Of a DNA stretch of 64,000 nucleotides, positions 32,583-41,023 are shown one piece after another. The position numbers and the translations under genes are program-made. Source of the DNA: Autumnicola musiva (lineage in GTDB: Bacteria; Bacteroidota; Bacteroidia; Flavobacteriales; Flavobacteriaceae); the NCBI RefSeq assembly GCF_031846585.1, contig NZ_JAVRHK010000002.1, positions 372,001-436,000 on the forward strand, given 5' to 3'. Position 1 is the stretch's first letter; the number at the start of each line of letters is the position of its first letter. Under the pieces are notes generated by a model that saw nothing but the letters and a program-made list of their open reading frames with translations, was not told the DNA's origin and did not search any database.

Positions 32583-34883
32583 ATGATGATATTGGAAAAG
32601 AAAATAATAGCAGCTTTATTTATACTTTGCTGCGGAAAAATCTTTAGTCAAACCATAGATGGAAGAATTTTAGATGCCACAACTTCGGAAGCAATTTCAG
32701 ATGCAAGAATTGAAAACCTCGCTTCCGGAGTTGTGGTATATTCTGGTGAAAATGGCAATTTTCAGATTGAAGCTGAAAATTTTCCGGTAAATCTTGAAGT
32801 GAGTTATCTTGGGTTTCAGGATAGGGTTCAAACTATCACCGGCCAGGAGCAGAAAGTAATCATTTCAATCAGGCCTCATCGGGACGATCTTTCAGAGGTA
32901 GTGATTAGAAGTACCATTATTCCAAATGAACTTCAGGAAATTCCGGCTTCGGTGGGCCTTATATCCGAAAGCGATATGCAGCGCACCGATGCTATTGCAA
33001 TCCTGGACAATTTTAATTACGTCCCAGGAATGTTTGTAAATCAGGGAGCGCTGAATACCAATAAGATTAACATTCGTGGGATTGGTGCCCGCTCACAATA
33101 CAGTACCAACAGGGTTCAGGCTTATTTTGACGGAATTCCCCTAACCACTGCAGAAGGCGAACTTACTTTAGATGATATTGACCAGGAATCCTTAGAACGA
33201 ATTGAAATAATTAAAGGTCCTACTTCCAGTATTTACGGGGCCGGACTTGGTGGTTCTATAAATTTATATTCTGCCCGTCCTGAAGAGGAAGGAACTTCCG
33301 GAAAGGTGAAATATCAGCTTTCCAGCTTTAATACTTCAAAAAAGATGGTGTCTGCTGCCCATAATTCTGGTAATACCAATCTTTTTGCCAATTATTCGCA
33401 CGTAAAGAGCGATGGTTACCGGGAAAACGGAAATTACGACAGGAAATCGGCTTTAGTAAATGCAAAGGTTTTTACTTCAGAAAATAATAGTATTTCATTT
33501 TTAGCCAATTTTACCACCTTAAAAGCTTTTATTCCAAGTTCTTTAAATGAAGAAGATTTCATGAATAATCCTGAAACCGCGGCTTTTACCTGGGCTGCTT
33601 CTCAGGGCTACGAATCTTATGACAGAGGTTTACTGGGTGTAGCTTATAATCATCAGTTTACTGATAATTTCAGTAACACTACCAGTGTTTATGCAAATTT
33701 CAGAAATGGCTATGAACCGCGTCCGTTTGATATTCTGAAAGAAGAAAGGCTTTCTGTAGGTGCAAGAACAAAATTCAGCCTTAATATGGATTTAGGGGAT
33801 ATGGCTTCTCAATTAAGTTTCGGCGCGGAATATTACAACGAGTGGTATGAAATAGGAACATTTGAGAATCTTTATGAAAATTTTGAAAATATGGGCAGTG
33901 TGCGTGGTTTGCGCTTGAGCAACAATGAGCAGGAGCGAAACTATGCAAATTTCTTCGGACAGATTAACCTGGAGATTACGGATAAATGGAATGCGGAAGC
34001 AGGTTTAAATATAAATACTACAAGCTATAATTTAACCGATCTTTATGCGGAAGATGATGTAAACCAATCAGGAAACTATCGTTTTGAAACTGTTGTTTCT
34101 CCGCGTATTGGAACTACTTATGAAATAGGAAACGGAAAAAATGTATATGCCTCCATAAGCCAGGGATTTTCAACGCCTACAGTTTCAGAAACGTTAACTC
34201 CGGAAGGCCAAATTAATACCGACCTTAAGCCGGAAACCGGGATCAACTATGAAATCGGATTCAAAGGAAACTGGTTAAATAACCGGTTTTATACAGAATT
34301 GGCCTTGTACTCTATTCAAATTGAAAATCTACTCGTTGCACAACGGGTAGGGCAGGACCAGTACGTTGGTGTAAATGCCGGAAAAACTGACCATAACGGG
34401 ATTGAATTTTTGACAAAATACAATATAGATCTTGGTGGTGGAGTTACCGGAAGACCATATGTAAACGCTGCCTTTAATTTTTTCGAATTTGATGAGTTTG
34501 TAAATGAAGAGGAAGATTTTTCCGGCAACGAATTGCCTGGAGTTCCAAAATCTACAGTGAATGTTGGTTTTGATCTTTCTACCAACTTCGGACTTTCATT
34601 TTATAGCAATTTTAGGGCAGTGGGCGAAATTCCTTTAAACGATGCCAACTCCATTTATACGGATAATTATGAATTGCTCAATCTAAAAGCCGCTTATAAT
34701 TTTGTTCTGGCAGAATTTTTTGAAATAGGCCTTAACGCAGGAGTAAATAATTTGTTAGATGAGCATTACGCAGCAAGTGTACTAACCAATGCGGTGGGAT
34801 TTGGCGGTGCAGCTCCAAGATATTATTATCCTGGCAATCCCATAAATTATTTTGGAGGAATAACAGTGAGGTATAATTTTTAA
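32583..34883 (+). CDS. TonB-dependent outer membrane receptor
   Basis: A 766-residue receptor. A signal peptide (to about residue 22) is followed by a carboxypeptidase-regulatory-like Ig domain (IDGRILDATTSEAISDARI region), a plug domain (INIRGIGARSQYSTNRVQAY, IEIIKGPTSSIYGAGLGGSI) and a 22-strand barrel ending in RYNF with the C-terminal Phe needed for BAM recognition. The plug resembles FecA/iron-siderophore receptors rather than SusC. The linked sugar dehydrogenase suggests a substrate or cofactor such as a sugar acid, PQQ or chelated metal. The ligand is unknown. Confidence 0.93.
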   Translation: MMILEKKIIAALFILCCGKIFSQTIDGRILDATTSEAISDARIENLASGVVVYSGENGNFQIEAENFPVNLEVSYLGFQDRVQTITGQEQKVIISIRPHRDDLSEVVIRSTIIPNELQEIPASVGLISESDMQRTDAIAILDNFNYVPGMFVNQGALNTNKINIRGIGARSQYSTNRVQAYFDGIPLTTAEGELTLDDIDQESLERIEIIKGPTSSIYGAGLGGSINLYSARPEEEGTSGKVKYQLSSFNTSKKMVSAAHNSGNTNLFANYSHVKSDGYRENGNYDRKSALVNAKVFTSENNSISFLANFTTLKAFIPSSLNEEDFMNNPETAAFTWAASQGYESYDRGLLGVAYNHQFTDNFSNTTSVYANFRNGYEPRPFDILKEERLSVGARTKFSLNMDLGDMASQLSFGAEYYNEWYEIGTFENLYENFENMGSVRGLRLSNNEQERNYANFFGQINLEITDKWNAEAGLNINTTSYNLTDLYAEDDVNQSGNYRFETVVSPRIGTTYEIGNGKNVYASISQGFSTPTVSETLTPEGQINTDLKPETGINYEIGFKGNWLNNRFYTELALYSIQIENLLVAQRVGQDQYVGVNAGKTDHNGIEFLTKYNIDLGGGVTGRPYVNAAFNFFEFDEFVNEEEDFSGNELPGVPKSTVNVGFDLSTNFGLSFYSNFRAVGEIPLNDANSIYTDNYELLNLKAAYNFVLAEFFEIGLNAGVNNLLDEHYAASVLTNAVGFGGAAPRYYYPGNPINYFGGITVRYNF

Positions 34884-34905
34884 TCTGTTTATAATTTATT
34901 GACTA

Positions 34906-34940
34906 AAGACCTCACAGGTTTCCATAACCTGTGAGGTCTT
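34906..34940. terminator. Perfect 15-bp palindromic terminator after the TonB receptor
   Basis: AAGACCTCACAGGTT (34906-34920), loop TCCAT, and the exact reverse complement (34926-34940), followed by TTT. It can work in both directions between the receptor and the convergent coaD. Its CTCACAGGTT core recurs in altered form inside the trp operon. Confidence 0.7.
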
Positions 34941-34960
34941 TTAGCAATTTAATAAAAGTT

Positions 34961-34980
34961 CTCCTCCTTTTAAGGAGGAG
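34961..34980. repeat. Palindromic repeat element
   Basis: CTCCTCCTT (34961-34969) and AAGGAGGAG (34972-34980) form a perfect 9-bp inverted repeat. A second small palindrome follows (TGCCCGCAGGGGGAGG near 34981-34996). I recognise this as a common intergenic repeat type of Flavobacteriaceae. It lies between the convergent TonB receptor and coaD genes. Confidence 0.5.
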
Positions 34981-35029
34981 TGCCCGCAGGGGGAGGTGGT
35001 TTACTTGCAGAACCTTCCTTGTTCTTCTT

Positions 35030-35494
35030 TTAGAATTTTGATTTTTTCCTCACCACATCAGGCACCATAAATTCATAGTTGCCGCCATGCCGTATTACAT
35101 CCCGAACCACGGTTGAAGAAATATGGCTTTTACCGGAGGAGGTTATAAAAAATACTGTTTCAATTCCGGCCATTTTGTAATTCGTTTGTCCAATCGCCTT
35201 TTCAAATTCCAGGTCATTGCCATTGCGAAGTCCACGAAGGAGGAAATCTGCTTCCTGTTCTTTACAGAAATCAACTGTAAGGCCTTTGTAAGTCATTACT
35301 TTAACCTTCTCTTCATTCTTATATGTTTCATTTAAAAAATGTAGTCGTTCTTCCAGGGAGAACATATATTTTTTATCAGAATTAGTACCTATGGCAAGAA
35401 TAATTTCATCAAAAAGGGGAAGGCCTCTTTCTATAATATCAGTATGTCCTAAAGTAAGTGGGTCAAAAGATCCCGGAAAAATGGCTTTTCTCAT
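35030..35494 (-). CDS. coaD: Phosphopantetheine adenylyltransferase
   Basis: A 154-residue CoaD, the fourth step of coenzyme A synthesis (4'-phosphopantetheine + ATP to dephospho-CoA). The nucleotidyltransferase motif FPGSFDPLTLGH (TxGH) and the C-terminal ISSTVVRD (SSTxxR) are intact, as is GLRNGNDLEFE for pantetheine binding. It is hexameric in known members. It is convergent with the TonB receptor gene and divergent from the outer-membrane-like gene at 35600. Confidence 0.97.
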   Translation of the reverse strand: MRKAIFPGSFDPLTLGHTDIIERGLPLFDEIILAIGTNSDKKYMFSLEERLHFLNETYKNEEKVKVMTYKGLTVDFCKEQEADFLLRGLRNGNDLEFEKAIGQTNYKMAGIETVFFITSSGKSHISSTVVRDVIRHGGNYEFMVPDVVRKKSKF

Positions 35495-35599
35495 AGGTTA
35501 AAGATAAATATTTTCTGCGGAAAAAACCTGCGAATCATTTTTATCAATTTTGAATTTCATATCGGAAAAATATTATTTTTGAGGCTCTTAATTATTCTT

Positions 35600-36805
35600 A
35601 TGAAGAAGCTTTTTACTATGGCTTTATGCCTGTTTATACCCGGGTTCTTAATGGCCCAGAATAAAGATCTGGAGCGGGAAATAAAAAACTATTCCGATTC
35701 TAAAAGTCAGCTGATTTCCAGAGGCCGAAAGCTTTTGCTCGATACCTTTCTTGAAGGGAATATTTCTAAAGTACGGGATGTTAAGGATTATCTTTTAAAT
35801 GAGGTTGAAGATGAAGATTATGCCGCGCTTTATCCCGGGGAGGAGTGGACAATTCTATACTGGACCGGCGAATATTACGGTTTAATAAGTGCTGTTACAG
35901 ATTTTGATGAAAATAATTATACGGAATATCAGCGTAAGGTATTGCCGCCGCAGGACCAGCTATATCTCAAGCTTTTGGAGCGTTCTATGGATAGTATTGA
36001 ATTCCTCGAAAATAAAATACTTAGTTCAGATATAAATGAAGAAGAGAAAGATTTTTTACTTCTTCATTTAAATTATATGGTCTCTGGGCCACCATTAAAC
36101 GAAATTTCTCAGGAAGAGGTGAATAAAATGGCCGATCTTTATCTTGAAAAACACCCTTCAGGAAGGTTTCAGGAATATGTTCAAAATAACATCAGGTACA
36201 GGTTTAAAGCTTCTAATTGGGGTTTTGCATTCGATTTCTTTCTGGGGTATCAATTTTTAACCGGGGAAATTAGCAATATGTTTGGAAACGGAATGGCCCT
36301 GGGCCACGGTTTTGATTTAGAATATAAAGATTTTACTCTGTTTCTTCGAAATTTCATAGGTTTTTCAAAAACCCTGGAAGATATAGAAAACAGTAGTGGC
36401 ATTTGGAACAAGGGGGCGCAGGCAAGACAATTCATTCCGGAACTCTCCCTGGGTTATGCCATTTTAGATAATGAAAAATTAAAAGTGAGTCCCTTTGCGG
36501 GAATAGGCGGCTATGCACTTACACCTACTGAAGTGGATAGAGAAGAAAAGCCTGAACTTGATGACCTGCAAATTGGTTTTGTTACTGCCTATACGCTTGG
36601 AGTAAATGCAGATATTAAACTAAAGTGGGGTACAGGTTTATTACTGGAAACATCTTCAAATAATAAAACTTACTGGTTTCTTCGTGGGCGCTACGGCTAT
36701 GTTATGCCACGGCTGGGAGATTATCCAGACAGTTTTCACGGCAATACTCACTATTTCACCCTGGGTATTGGAGGTGTGTTTAGGACCTCCAAAAGGGACC
36801 TGTGA
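35600..36805 (+). CDS. Hypothetical secreted protein with outer-membrane-barrel-like C-terminus
   Basis: A 401-residue protein starting MKKLFTMALCLFIPGFLMAQ, a clear signal peptide. The start was placed at the ATG at 35600 and not at the upstream TTG. Residues about 22-200 are charged and helical. From about residue 205 alternating hydrophobic/aromatic strands (FAFDFFLGYQF, FTLFLRNFIGFS, PELSLGYAIL, FTLGIGGVFR) suggest a small outer-membrane beta-barrel. No family is recognised. It is convergent with ddl, 24 bases apart. Confidence 0.75.
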   Translation: MKKLFTMALCLFIPGFLMAQNKDLEREIKNYSDSKSQLISRGRKLLLDTFLEGNISKVRDVKDYLLNEVEDEDYAALYPGEEWTILYWTGEYYGLISAVTDFDENNYTEYQRKVLPPQDQLYLKLLERSMDSIEFLENKILSSDINEEEKDFLLLHLNYMVSGPPLNEISQEEVNKMADLYLEKHPSGRFQEYVQNNIRYRFKASNWGFAFDFFLGYQFLTGEISNMFGNGMALGHGFDLEYKDFTLFLRNFIGFSKTLEDIENSSGIWNKGAQARQFIPELSLGYAILDNEKLKVSPFAGIGGYALTPTEVDREEKPELDDLQIGFVTAYTLGVNADIKLKWGTGLLLETSSNNKTYWFLRGRYGYVMPRLGDYPDSFHGNTHYFTLGIGGVFRTSKRDL

Positions 36806-36829
36806 AAAGATACGTACAGTAGCGGCGCG

Positions 36830-37804
36830 CTACCTGAGTGCTGCTTCAATAGCACTTCCGTAAAGATCTTTTAAACTAATTCCCGCTTTTTCTGCCTGCT
36901 GAGGTAAAATACTTGCCTGGCTCAGGCCGGGAGTAGTATTCATTTCAATAAAATGTGGCTCATCATTATGAAAAATAAAATCTGAACGTGTAAGACCTTT
37001 CATTTTCAGTTTCTTATAAATAAGTATAGCAATATCCTGAATTTTTTTGGTTTGTTCTTCTGAAATCCTTGCCGGAGTAATTTCCTGGGATTTGCCCAGG
37101 TATTTAGCTTCATAGTCAAAAAATTCATTTTGGGAAACAATTTCAGTGGCAGGTAAAGCCATAACTTTGCCTTTATAAGTTACAACGCTCAAAGATACTT
37201 CAGTACCATCCAGAAAGGATTCGATAATTACTTCATCATCTTCTTTAAACGCAGTTCTGGTCGCGGGAATTAATTCTTCTCTTGTCTTAACTTTGGTGAT
37301 TCCAAAGCTGCTTCCTGCCCGGTTCGCCTTAACAAAACAAGGCAGGCCAACTTTGTTAATGATTTCATCTACATTTACACTATCTTCTTTATTGAGAAAA
37401 TAATTTACCGCCGATTTGATTCCGTAAGGTTTTAAAACACTTATTAAATCCCGCTTATTAAAAGTGAGTGCCGCCTGATAGTATCCGCAGGAAGTTTGCG
37501 GAATTCCTACCAGTTCAAGGTAAGCCTGTAAAAGACCATTTTCACCGGGCGTGCCATGAATGGTGTTGAAAACACAATCAAAAGTTATCAGCTGGTCGTT
37601 AATTCTAACAGTAAAATTGCTTTTGTTAATGGGGTAAGGAGTGTCATCATCGGTCACTACAAACCATTCGCTTTGTAAAATATGAACGCGGTAAGGCTCA
37701 TAAAGCTCCCGGTCCAGGTGTTTGTAGACCATATTTCCGCTGTTAATGGAGATGCGGTATTCACTGGAATACCCGCCCATAGCTATGGCAATTTTTTTCT
37801 TCAT
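36830..37804 (-). CDS. ddl: D-alanine--D-alanine ligase
   Basis: A 324-residue ATP-grasp ligase making the D-Ala-D-Ala dipeptide for peptidoglycan. The start MKKKIAIAMGGYSSEY contains the conserved GG-S/E substrate loop. FVKANRAGSSFGITKV is the ATP-grasp core, FLDGTEVSLSV follows, and FIEMNTTPGLS carries the Mg2+ ligands. The ATG at 37804 is preferred to the upstream frame from 37864, whose residues are not ddl-like. It is divergent from a PASTA-domain gene, as in many Flavobacteriaceae. Confidence 0.96.
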   Translation of the reverse strand: MKKKIAIAMGGYSSEYRISINSGNMVYKHLDRELYEPYRVHILQSEWFVVTDDDTPYPINKSNFTVRINDQLITFDCVFNTIHGTPGENGLLQAYLELVGIPQTSCGYYQAALTFNKRDLISVLKPYGIKSAVNYFLNKEDSVNVDEIINKVGLPCFVKANRAGSSFGITKVKTREELIPATRTAFKEDDEVIIESFLDGTEVSLSVVTYKGKVMALPATEIVSQNEFFDYEAKYLGKSQEITPARISEEQTKKIQDIAILIYKKLKMKGLTRSDFIFHNDEPHFIEMNTTPGLSQASILPQQAEKAGISLKDLYGSAIEAALR

Positions 37805-37903
37805 GGTCAATAATTGACATTTTAAATCGTTATCAAAAATATCATTAAAAACGGGTGCATCCAAAACCCACGGGTTTTATATCTTTGTTTTTTAAACCGC
37901 TCT

Positions 37904-38518
37904 ATGGGATTATTTAAATTTATCTTCAGCAAAACTTTTTTGATACAATTAGTTTTAGCGGCAATAGCCATTGTGGTTATTGTATTTTTGGCCCTGCAGT
38001 GGCTGGATTATTCTACTAATCAGGATCAGCGGATTGAAGTACCCGATCTGGCACGTATGTCCCTTGATAATGTAGATGAAAGGCTGGAGGAGCTGGACCT
38101 TAGATTTGAGATTTTGGATTCGGCCAATTTTAATCCTGAATATCCTCGTTATTCTGTAATAGAACAGGTTCCCGAACCGGGGAAATTTGTAAAAGAAAAC
38201 CGAAAAATTTATTTAACGCTAAACCCTTCCGGTTATAGAAAGGTGACTATTCCCAACAATCTTATTAGAAAAACCAGAAGACAGGTGGAACCAACCCTTC
38301 GCTCTTTAGGGTTCGAAATTGGAGCAGTTACTTATAAACCCGACATTGCTGAAGACGCTGTTTTGGAAATGAGACACAATGGAGAACTGGTGGAGCCGGG
38401 AGATGAGTTAATGAAAACTTCAAAAATAGACCTTGTGCTTGGGGATGGTTCCGGAAGATATAATCAGCAGGAAGACGAAGAAGAAACAAATGCTGATGCT
38501 GAAGAAATTGAACTTTAA
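37904..38518 (+). CDS. PASTA domain membrane protein
   Basis: A 204-residue protein with one N-terminal membrane helix (about residues 13-33) and two PASTA domains (about 43-110 and 114-180). PASTA units bind peptidoglycan or beta-lactams in other proteins, so the domains should lie in the periplasm. The C-terminal 20 residues are very acidic (QQEDEEETNADAEEIEL). There is no kinase or transpeptidase domain. It overlaps the rluD start by one base (TAATG), implying translational coupling, and is divergent from ddl. Confidence 0.9.
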   Translation: MGLFKFIFSKTFLIQLVLAAIAIVVIVFLALQWLDYSTNQDQRIEVPDLARMSLDNVDERLEELDLRFEILDSANFNPEYPRYSVIEQVPEPGKFVKENRKIYLTLNPSGYRKVTIPNNLIRKTRRQVEPTLRSLGFEIGAVTYKPDIAEDAVLEMRHNGELVEPGDELMKTSKIDLVLGDGSGRYNQQEDEEETNADAEEIEL

Positions 38519-39564
38519 TGAAGGAAGAAGAAACAAGTGATATTGAAGAACAGGATGATGAACTTTATGAGCATCATAAATTTGTAGCCGAAAAAGGCCA
38601 AAATCCCCTGCGGGTAGATAAATATTTGATGAATTACATCGAAAAAGCTACCCGGAATAAAATTCAGAAAGCAGCCAAAAGCGGAAATATATACGTTAAT
38701 GAGATTGCTGTAAAATCTAATTATAAAGTCAAAGCTGGAGATGTGGTGCAGGTGATGTTTGAGCACCCTCCCTATGAATTTTTACTTACCCCCGAGAATA
38801 TTCCGCTGGACGTGGTTTATGAAGACGATACATTGCTGGTAGTAAATAAACCTGCCGGAATGGTGGTACATCCCGGCCATGGCAACTACAGCGGAACACT
38901 TATAAATGCGCTGGTTTATCATTTCGAAAATTTGCCAAATAACAGCAGTGACCGTCCTGGATTAGTTCATAGGATAGATAAAGATACCAGTGGACTTTTG
39001 GTTGTGGCTAAAACCGAAGAAGCCATGACGCATTTGTCCAAGCAGTTCTTCGATAAAACCAGTGAGAGGGAATATGTTGCCCTGGTTTGGGGAAATGTTG
39101 AAGAAGATGAAGGCACTGTGGAAGGAAATATCGGCAGGCACCCTAAAAACCGGCTTCAGAATACCGTTTATGAAGGCGATGATGCCGAAAAAGGTAAGCC
39201 TGCAGTAACACATTATAAAGTACTGGAAAGGTATGGGTATGTAACACTTGTTTCCTGTAAATTGGAAACTGGAAGAACTCACCAGATTCGTGTGCATATG
39301 AAACATATTGGCCATACCCTTTTTAATGATGAACGTTATGGCGGCGAAAAAATCCTTAAAGGAACAACTTTTACCAAGTATAAACAGTTTGTAGAAAACT
39401 GCTTTAAAGTACTTCCACGGCAGGCACTACATGCCAAAACCTTAGGGTTTACCCATCCTAAAACTGAAAAGTGGATGAGTTTTAATACGGAAATCCCGCA
39501 GGATATGCAGGATTGTATTGAAAAATGGGAGAATTACGCCAAGAACCAAAAGGAGATGCTTTAA
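38518..39564 (+). CDS. rluD: RluD-type 23S rRNA pseudouridine synthase
   Basis: A 348-residue RluA-family synthase. It has an S4 RNA-binding domain (about residues 30-90) and a catalytic domain with the nucleophile Asp154 in GLVHRIDKDTSGLLV. GRTHQIRVHMKHIGH is the second family motif. It probably modifies helix 69 of 23S rRNA (RluD-like). The exact target site is inferred. The start ATG overlaps the PASTA gene stop codon. The N-terminal 20 residues are acidic and are an extension beyond the S4 domain. Confidence 0.94.
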   Translation: MKEEETSDIEEQDDELYEHHKFVAEKGQNPLRVDKYLMNYIEKATRNKIQKAAKSGNIYVNEIAVKSNYKVKAGDVVQVMFEHPPYEFLLTPENIPLDVVYEDDTLLVVNKPAGMVVHPGHGNYSGTLINALVYHFENLPNNSSDRPGLVHRIDKDTSGLLVVAKTEEAMTHLSKQFFDKTSEREYVALVWGNVEEDEGTVEGNIGRHPKNRLQNTVYEGDDAEKGKPAVTHYKVLERYGYVTLVSCKLETGRTHQIRVHMKHIGHTLFNDERYGGEKILKGTTFTKYKQFVENCFKVLPRQALHAKTLGFTHPKTEKWMSFNTEIPQDMQDCIEKWENYAKNQKEML

Positions 39565-39628
39565 GAATTTCCTGATTTTATGCTACACTTAATTCGGGTT
39601 TTTGCTATTTTTAATAAAGTTTAGGCAT

Positions 39629-39874
39629 ATGGAAAATATCCTTTTAAGAGTTAAGAGTAGAAAAGCTTATAAAGAATTGATGAACCTTCTTCAGGAAGTA
39701 GGCGAGAATGAAATTGAGTTGGTTTTAGATACTGAGTTTGAAAAGCAAAAGTATGAGCTTGAAAAGGAGCTCGAGAATATGGATGGAGGGAAAGCTGAAT
39801 TTACAGATTTAGATGAGGTAGATTTAGAGCTGGAAAGAATTATATCTGAATATGAAGATAAAACTATCCGGTAA
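39629..39874 (+). CDS. Putative antitoxin of a decayed RelE/ParE-type pair
   Basis: An 81-residue acidic protein (MENILLRVKSRKAYKELMNL...ISEYEDKTIR). It is largely helical with an acidic C-terminus. Its stop overlaps by 23 bases the start of a reading frame that encodes the first part of a RelE/ParE-type toxin, the classical layout of a type II antitoxin-toxin pair. The family name is not recognised. I chose the ATG at 39629, preceded by TTAGGCAT, over the upstream frame start at 39602. The gene itself looks intact, unlike its partner. Confidence 0.65.
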   Translation: MENILLRVKSRKAYKELMNLLQEVGENEIELVLDTEFEKQKYELEKELENMDGGKAEFTDLDEVDLELERIISEYEDKTIR

Positions 39875-40140
39875 TTTCAAGTTAAAGCTTGAAAAACAGA
39901 TTCGCTACATCTCCAAAGACCAACCTGAGGCAGCTCGTAATTTAAAAATGATCTTTTGGCTGAGGTAAGAAAAATTTCAGAACAACGATTTCATACAGAA
40001 AATCCATTTATTTTGATCAGGAAGAAATTCGGGATTTAGTATTCAAGGGTTATTGCATTACCTTTAGGATAAATGAAATTCGGCATTGTATAGAGGTTTT
40101 TGGATTGAATAATATTCACTCTTCCGATCTTAATAAACCA
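39852..40140 (+). pseudogene. RelE/ParE-family toxin, frameshifted
   Basis: Translation from the ATG at 39852 gives MKIKLSGNFKLKLEKQIRYI... and stops at 39968. Similarity to the toxin family continues in another frame from 39947 (NDLLAEVRKISEQ) and then in a third frame from 39991 (SYRKSIYFDQEEIRDLVFKG, CITFRINEIRHCIEVFGL), a typical RelE/ParE C-terminal half. The two frame changes lie at an A run (39944-39948) and a T run (39989-39991). Each is repaired by adding one base. The third frame has no stop near the expected end and runs on to 40266, inside yaaA, so the true end is uncertain. Confidence 0.7.
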
Positions 40141-40225
40141 ATTCTATCCTTCAATAAAGAAGTAATAGAACGGTCTTTCTCAATTTATATCATTCGGCTT
40201 ATCTTTGAGGGAAAATCTTCAGAAA

Positions 40226-40987
40226 ATGAAAATTGTTGTTTCTCCTGCCAAAAGTCTGGATTATGAATCAAAACTACCAACCACAAGAGGCACCCAACCG
40301 CAATTTTTAGGAACTACAGCTAAGTTAAATCGTAAGCTTGCCAGGATGACCAAATCTGAAATTTCAGAATTAATGGGAATCAGTGATAAACTGGCAGATC
40401 TTAATTATACCCGTTATCAGGAATTTGAAGAAGACCATAATAAGAAGAATTCCCGCCCTGCCATGTATGCTTTTGCAGGTGATGTTTATACCGGATTGGA
40501 TGCGTATACAGTTCCAACGGAGAAAATTGATAAGCTTCAGGATACACTCAGGATTTTATCAGGCATGTACGGAATTTTAAGACCGCTGGACCTCATGCAG
40601 CCTTACCGCCTGGAAATGGGGACTTCTGTAGGAATTGATCAAAAGAAGAGCTTATATGAAGTCTGGCAGAAAAAAGTAACTCAGGCACTGAATGAGGAAT
40701 TACAGGAGGATGAAATTTTCCTAAATCTCGCCAGTAATGAATATTTTAAAGCCGTAGATAAAAAAGCTTTAAAAGTACCGGTAATTTCTCCTGTTTTTAA
40801 AGATTATAAAAACGGAAAGCTGAAGATTATAAGCTTCTACGCTAAAAAAGCACGAGGTTCAATGGTTCGCTATATTATAGATAAAGACGCCACATTGCTT
40901 GATGATATTAAAGGCTATGATTACATGGATTATCGCTTTAGTGAAGAACATACTGAAAATGAAAACGAGCCTGTTTTTATTAGATAA
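40226..40987 (+). CDS. yaaA: Peroxide stress protein YaaA
   Basis: A 253-residue YaaA/DUF328 protein, linked in E. coli to lowering free iron during peroxide stress and able to bind DNA. MKIVVSPAKSLDYES at the start, RPAMYAFAGDVYTGLDA, GILRPLDLMQPYRLEMG, LNLASNEYFKAV and KKARGSMVRYII are all family blocks. The start is the ATG at 40226; upstream residues in frame belong to the toxin remnant region. It precedes the uracil-DNA-glycosylase-like gene by about 40 bases. Confidence 0.94.
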   Translation: MKIVVSPAKSLDYESKLPTTRGTQPQFLGTTAKLNRKLARMTKSEISELMGISDKLADLNYTRYQEFEEDHNKKNSRPAMYAFAGDVYTGLDAYTVPTEKIDKLQDTLRILSGMYGILRPLDLMQPYRLEMGTSVGIDQKKSLYEVWQKKVTQALNEELQEDEIFLNLASNEYFKAVDKKALKVPVISPVFKDYKNGKLKIISFYAKKARGSMVRYIIDKDATLLDDIKGYDYMDYRFSEEHTENENEPVFIR

Positions 40988-41023
40988 AAAACAATGCAGA
41001 AATTTAAGATAGTTGAGGGTTGA

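Noticed and set aside
36819..36833. GTAGCG/CGCTAC stem at the end of ddl
   Set aside because: A 6-bp stem with no T run between convergent genes. It could be chance.
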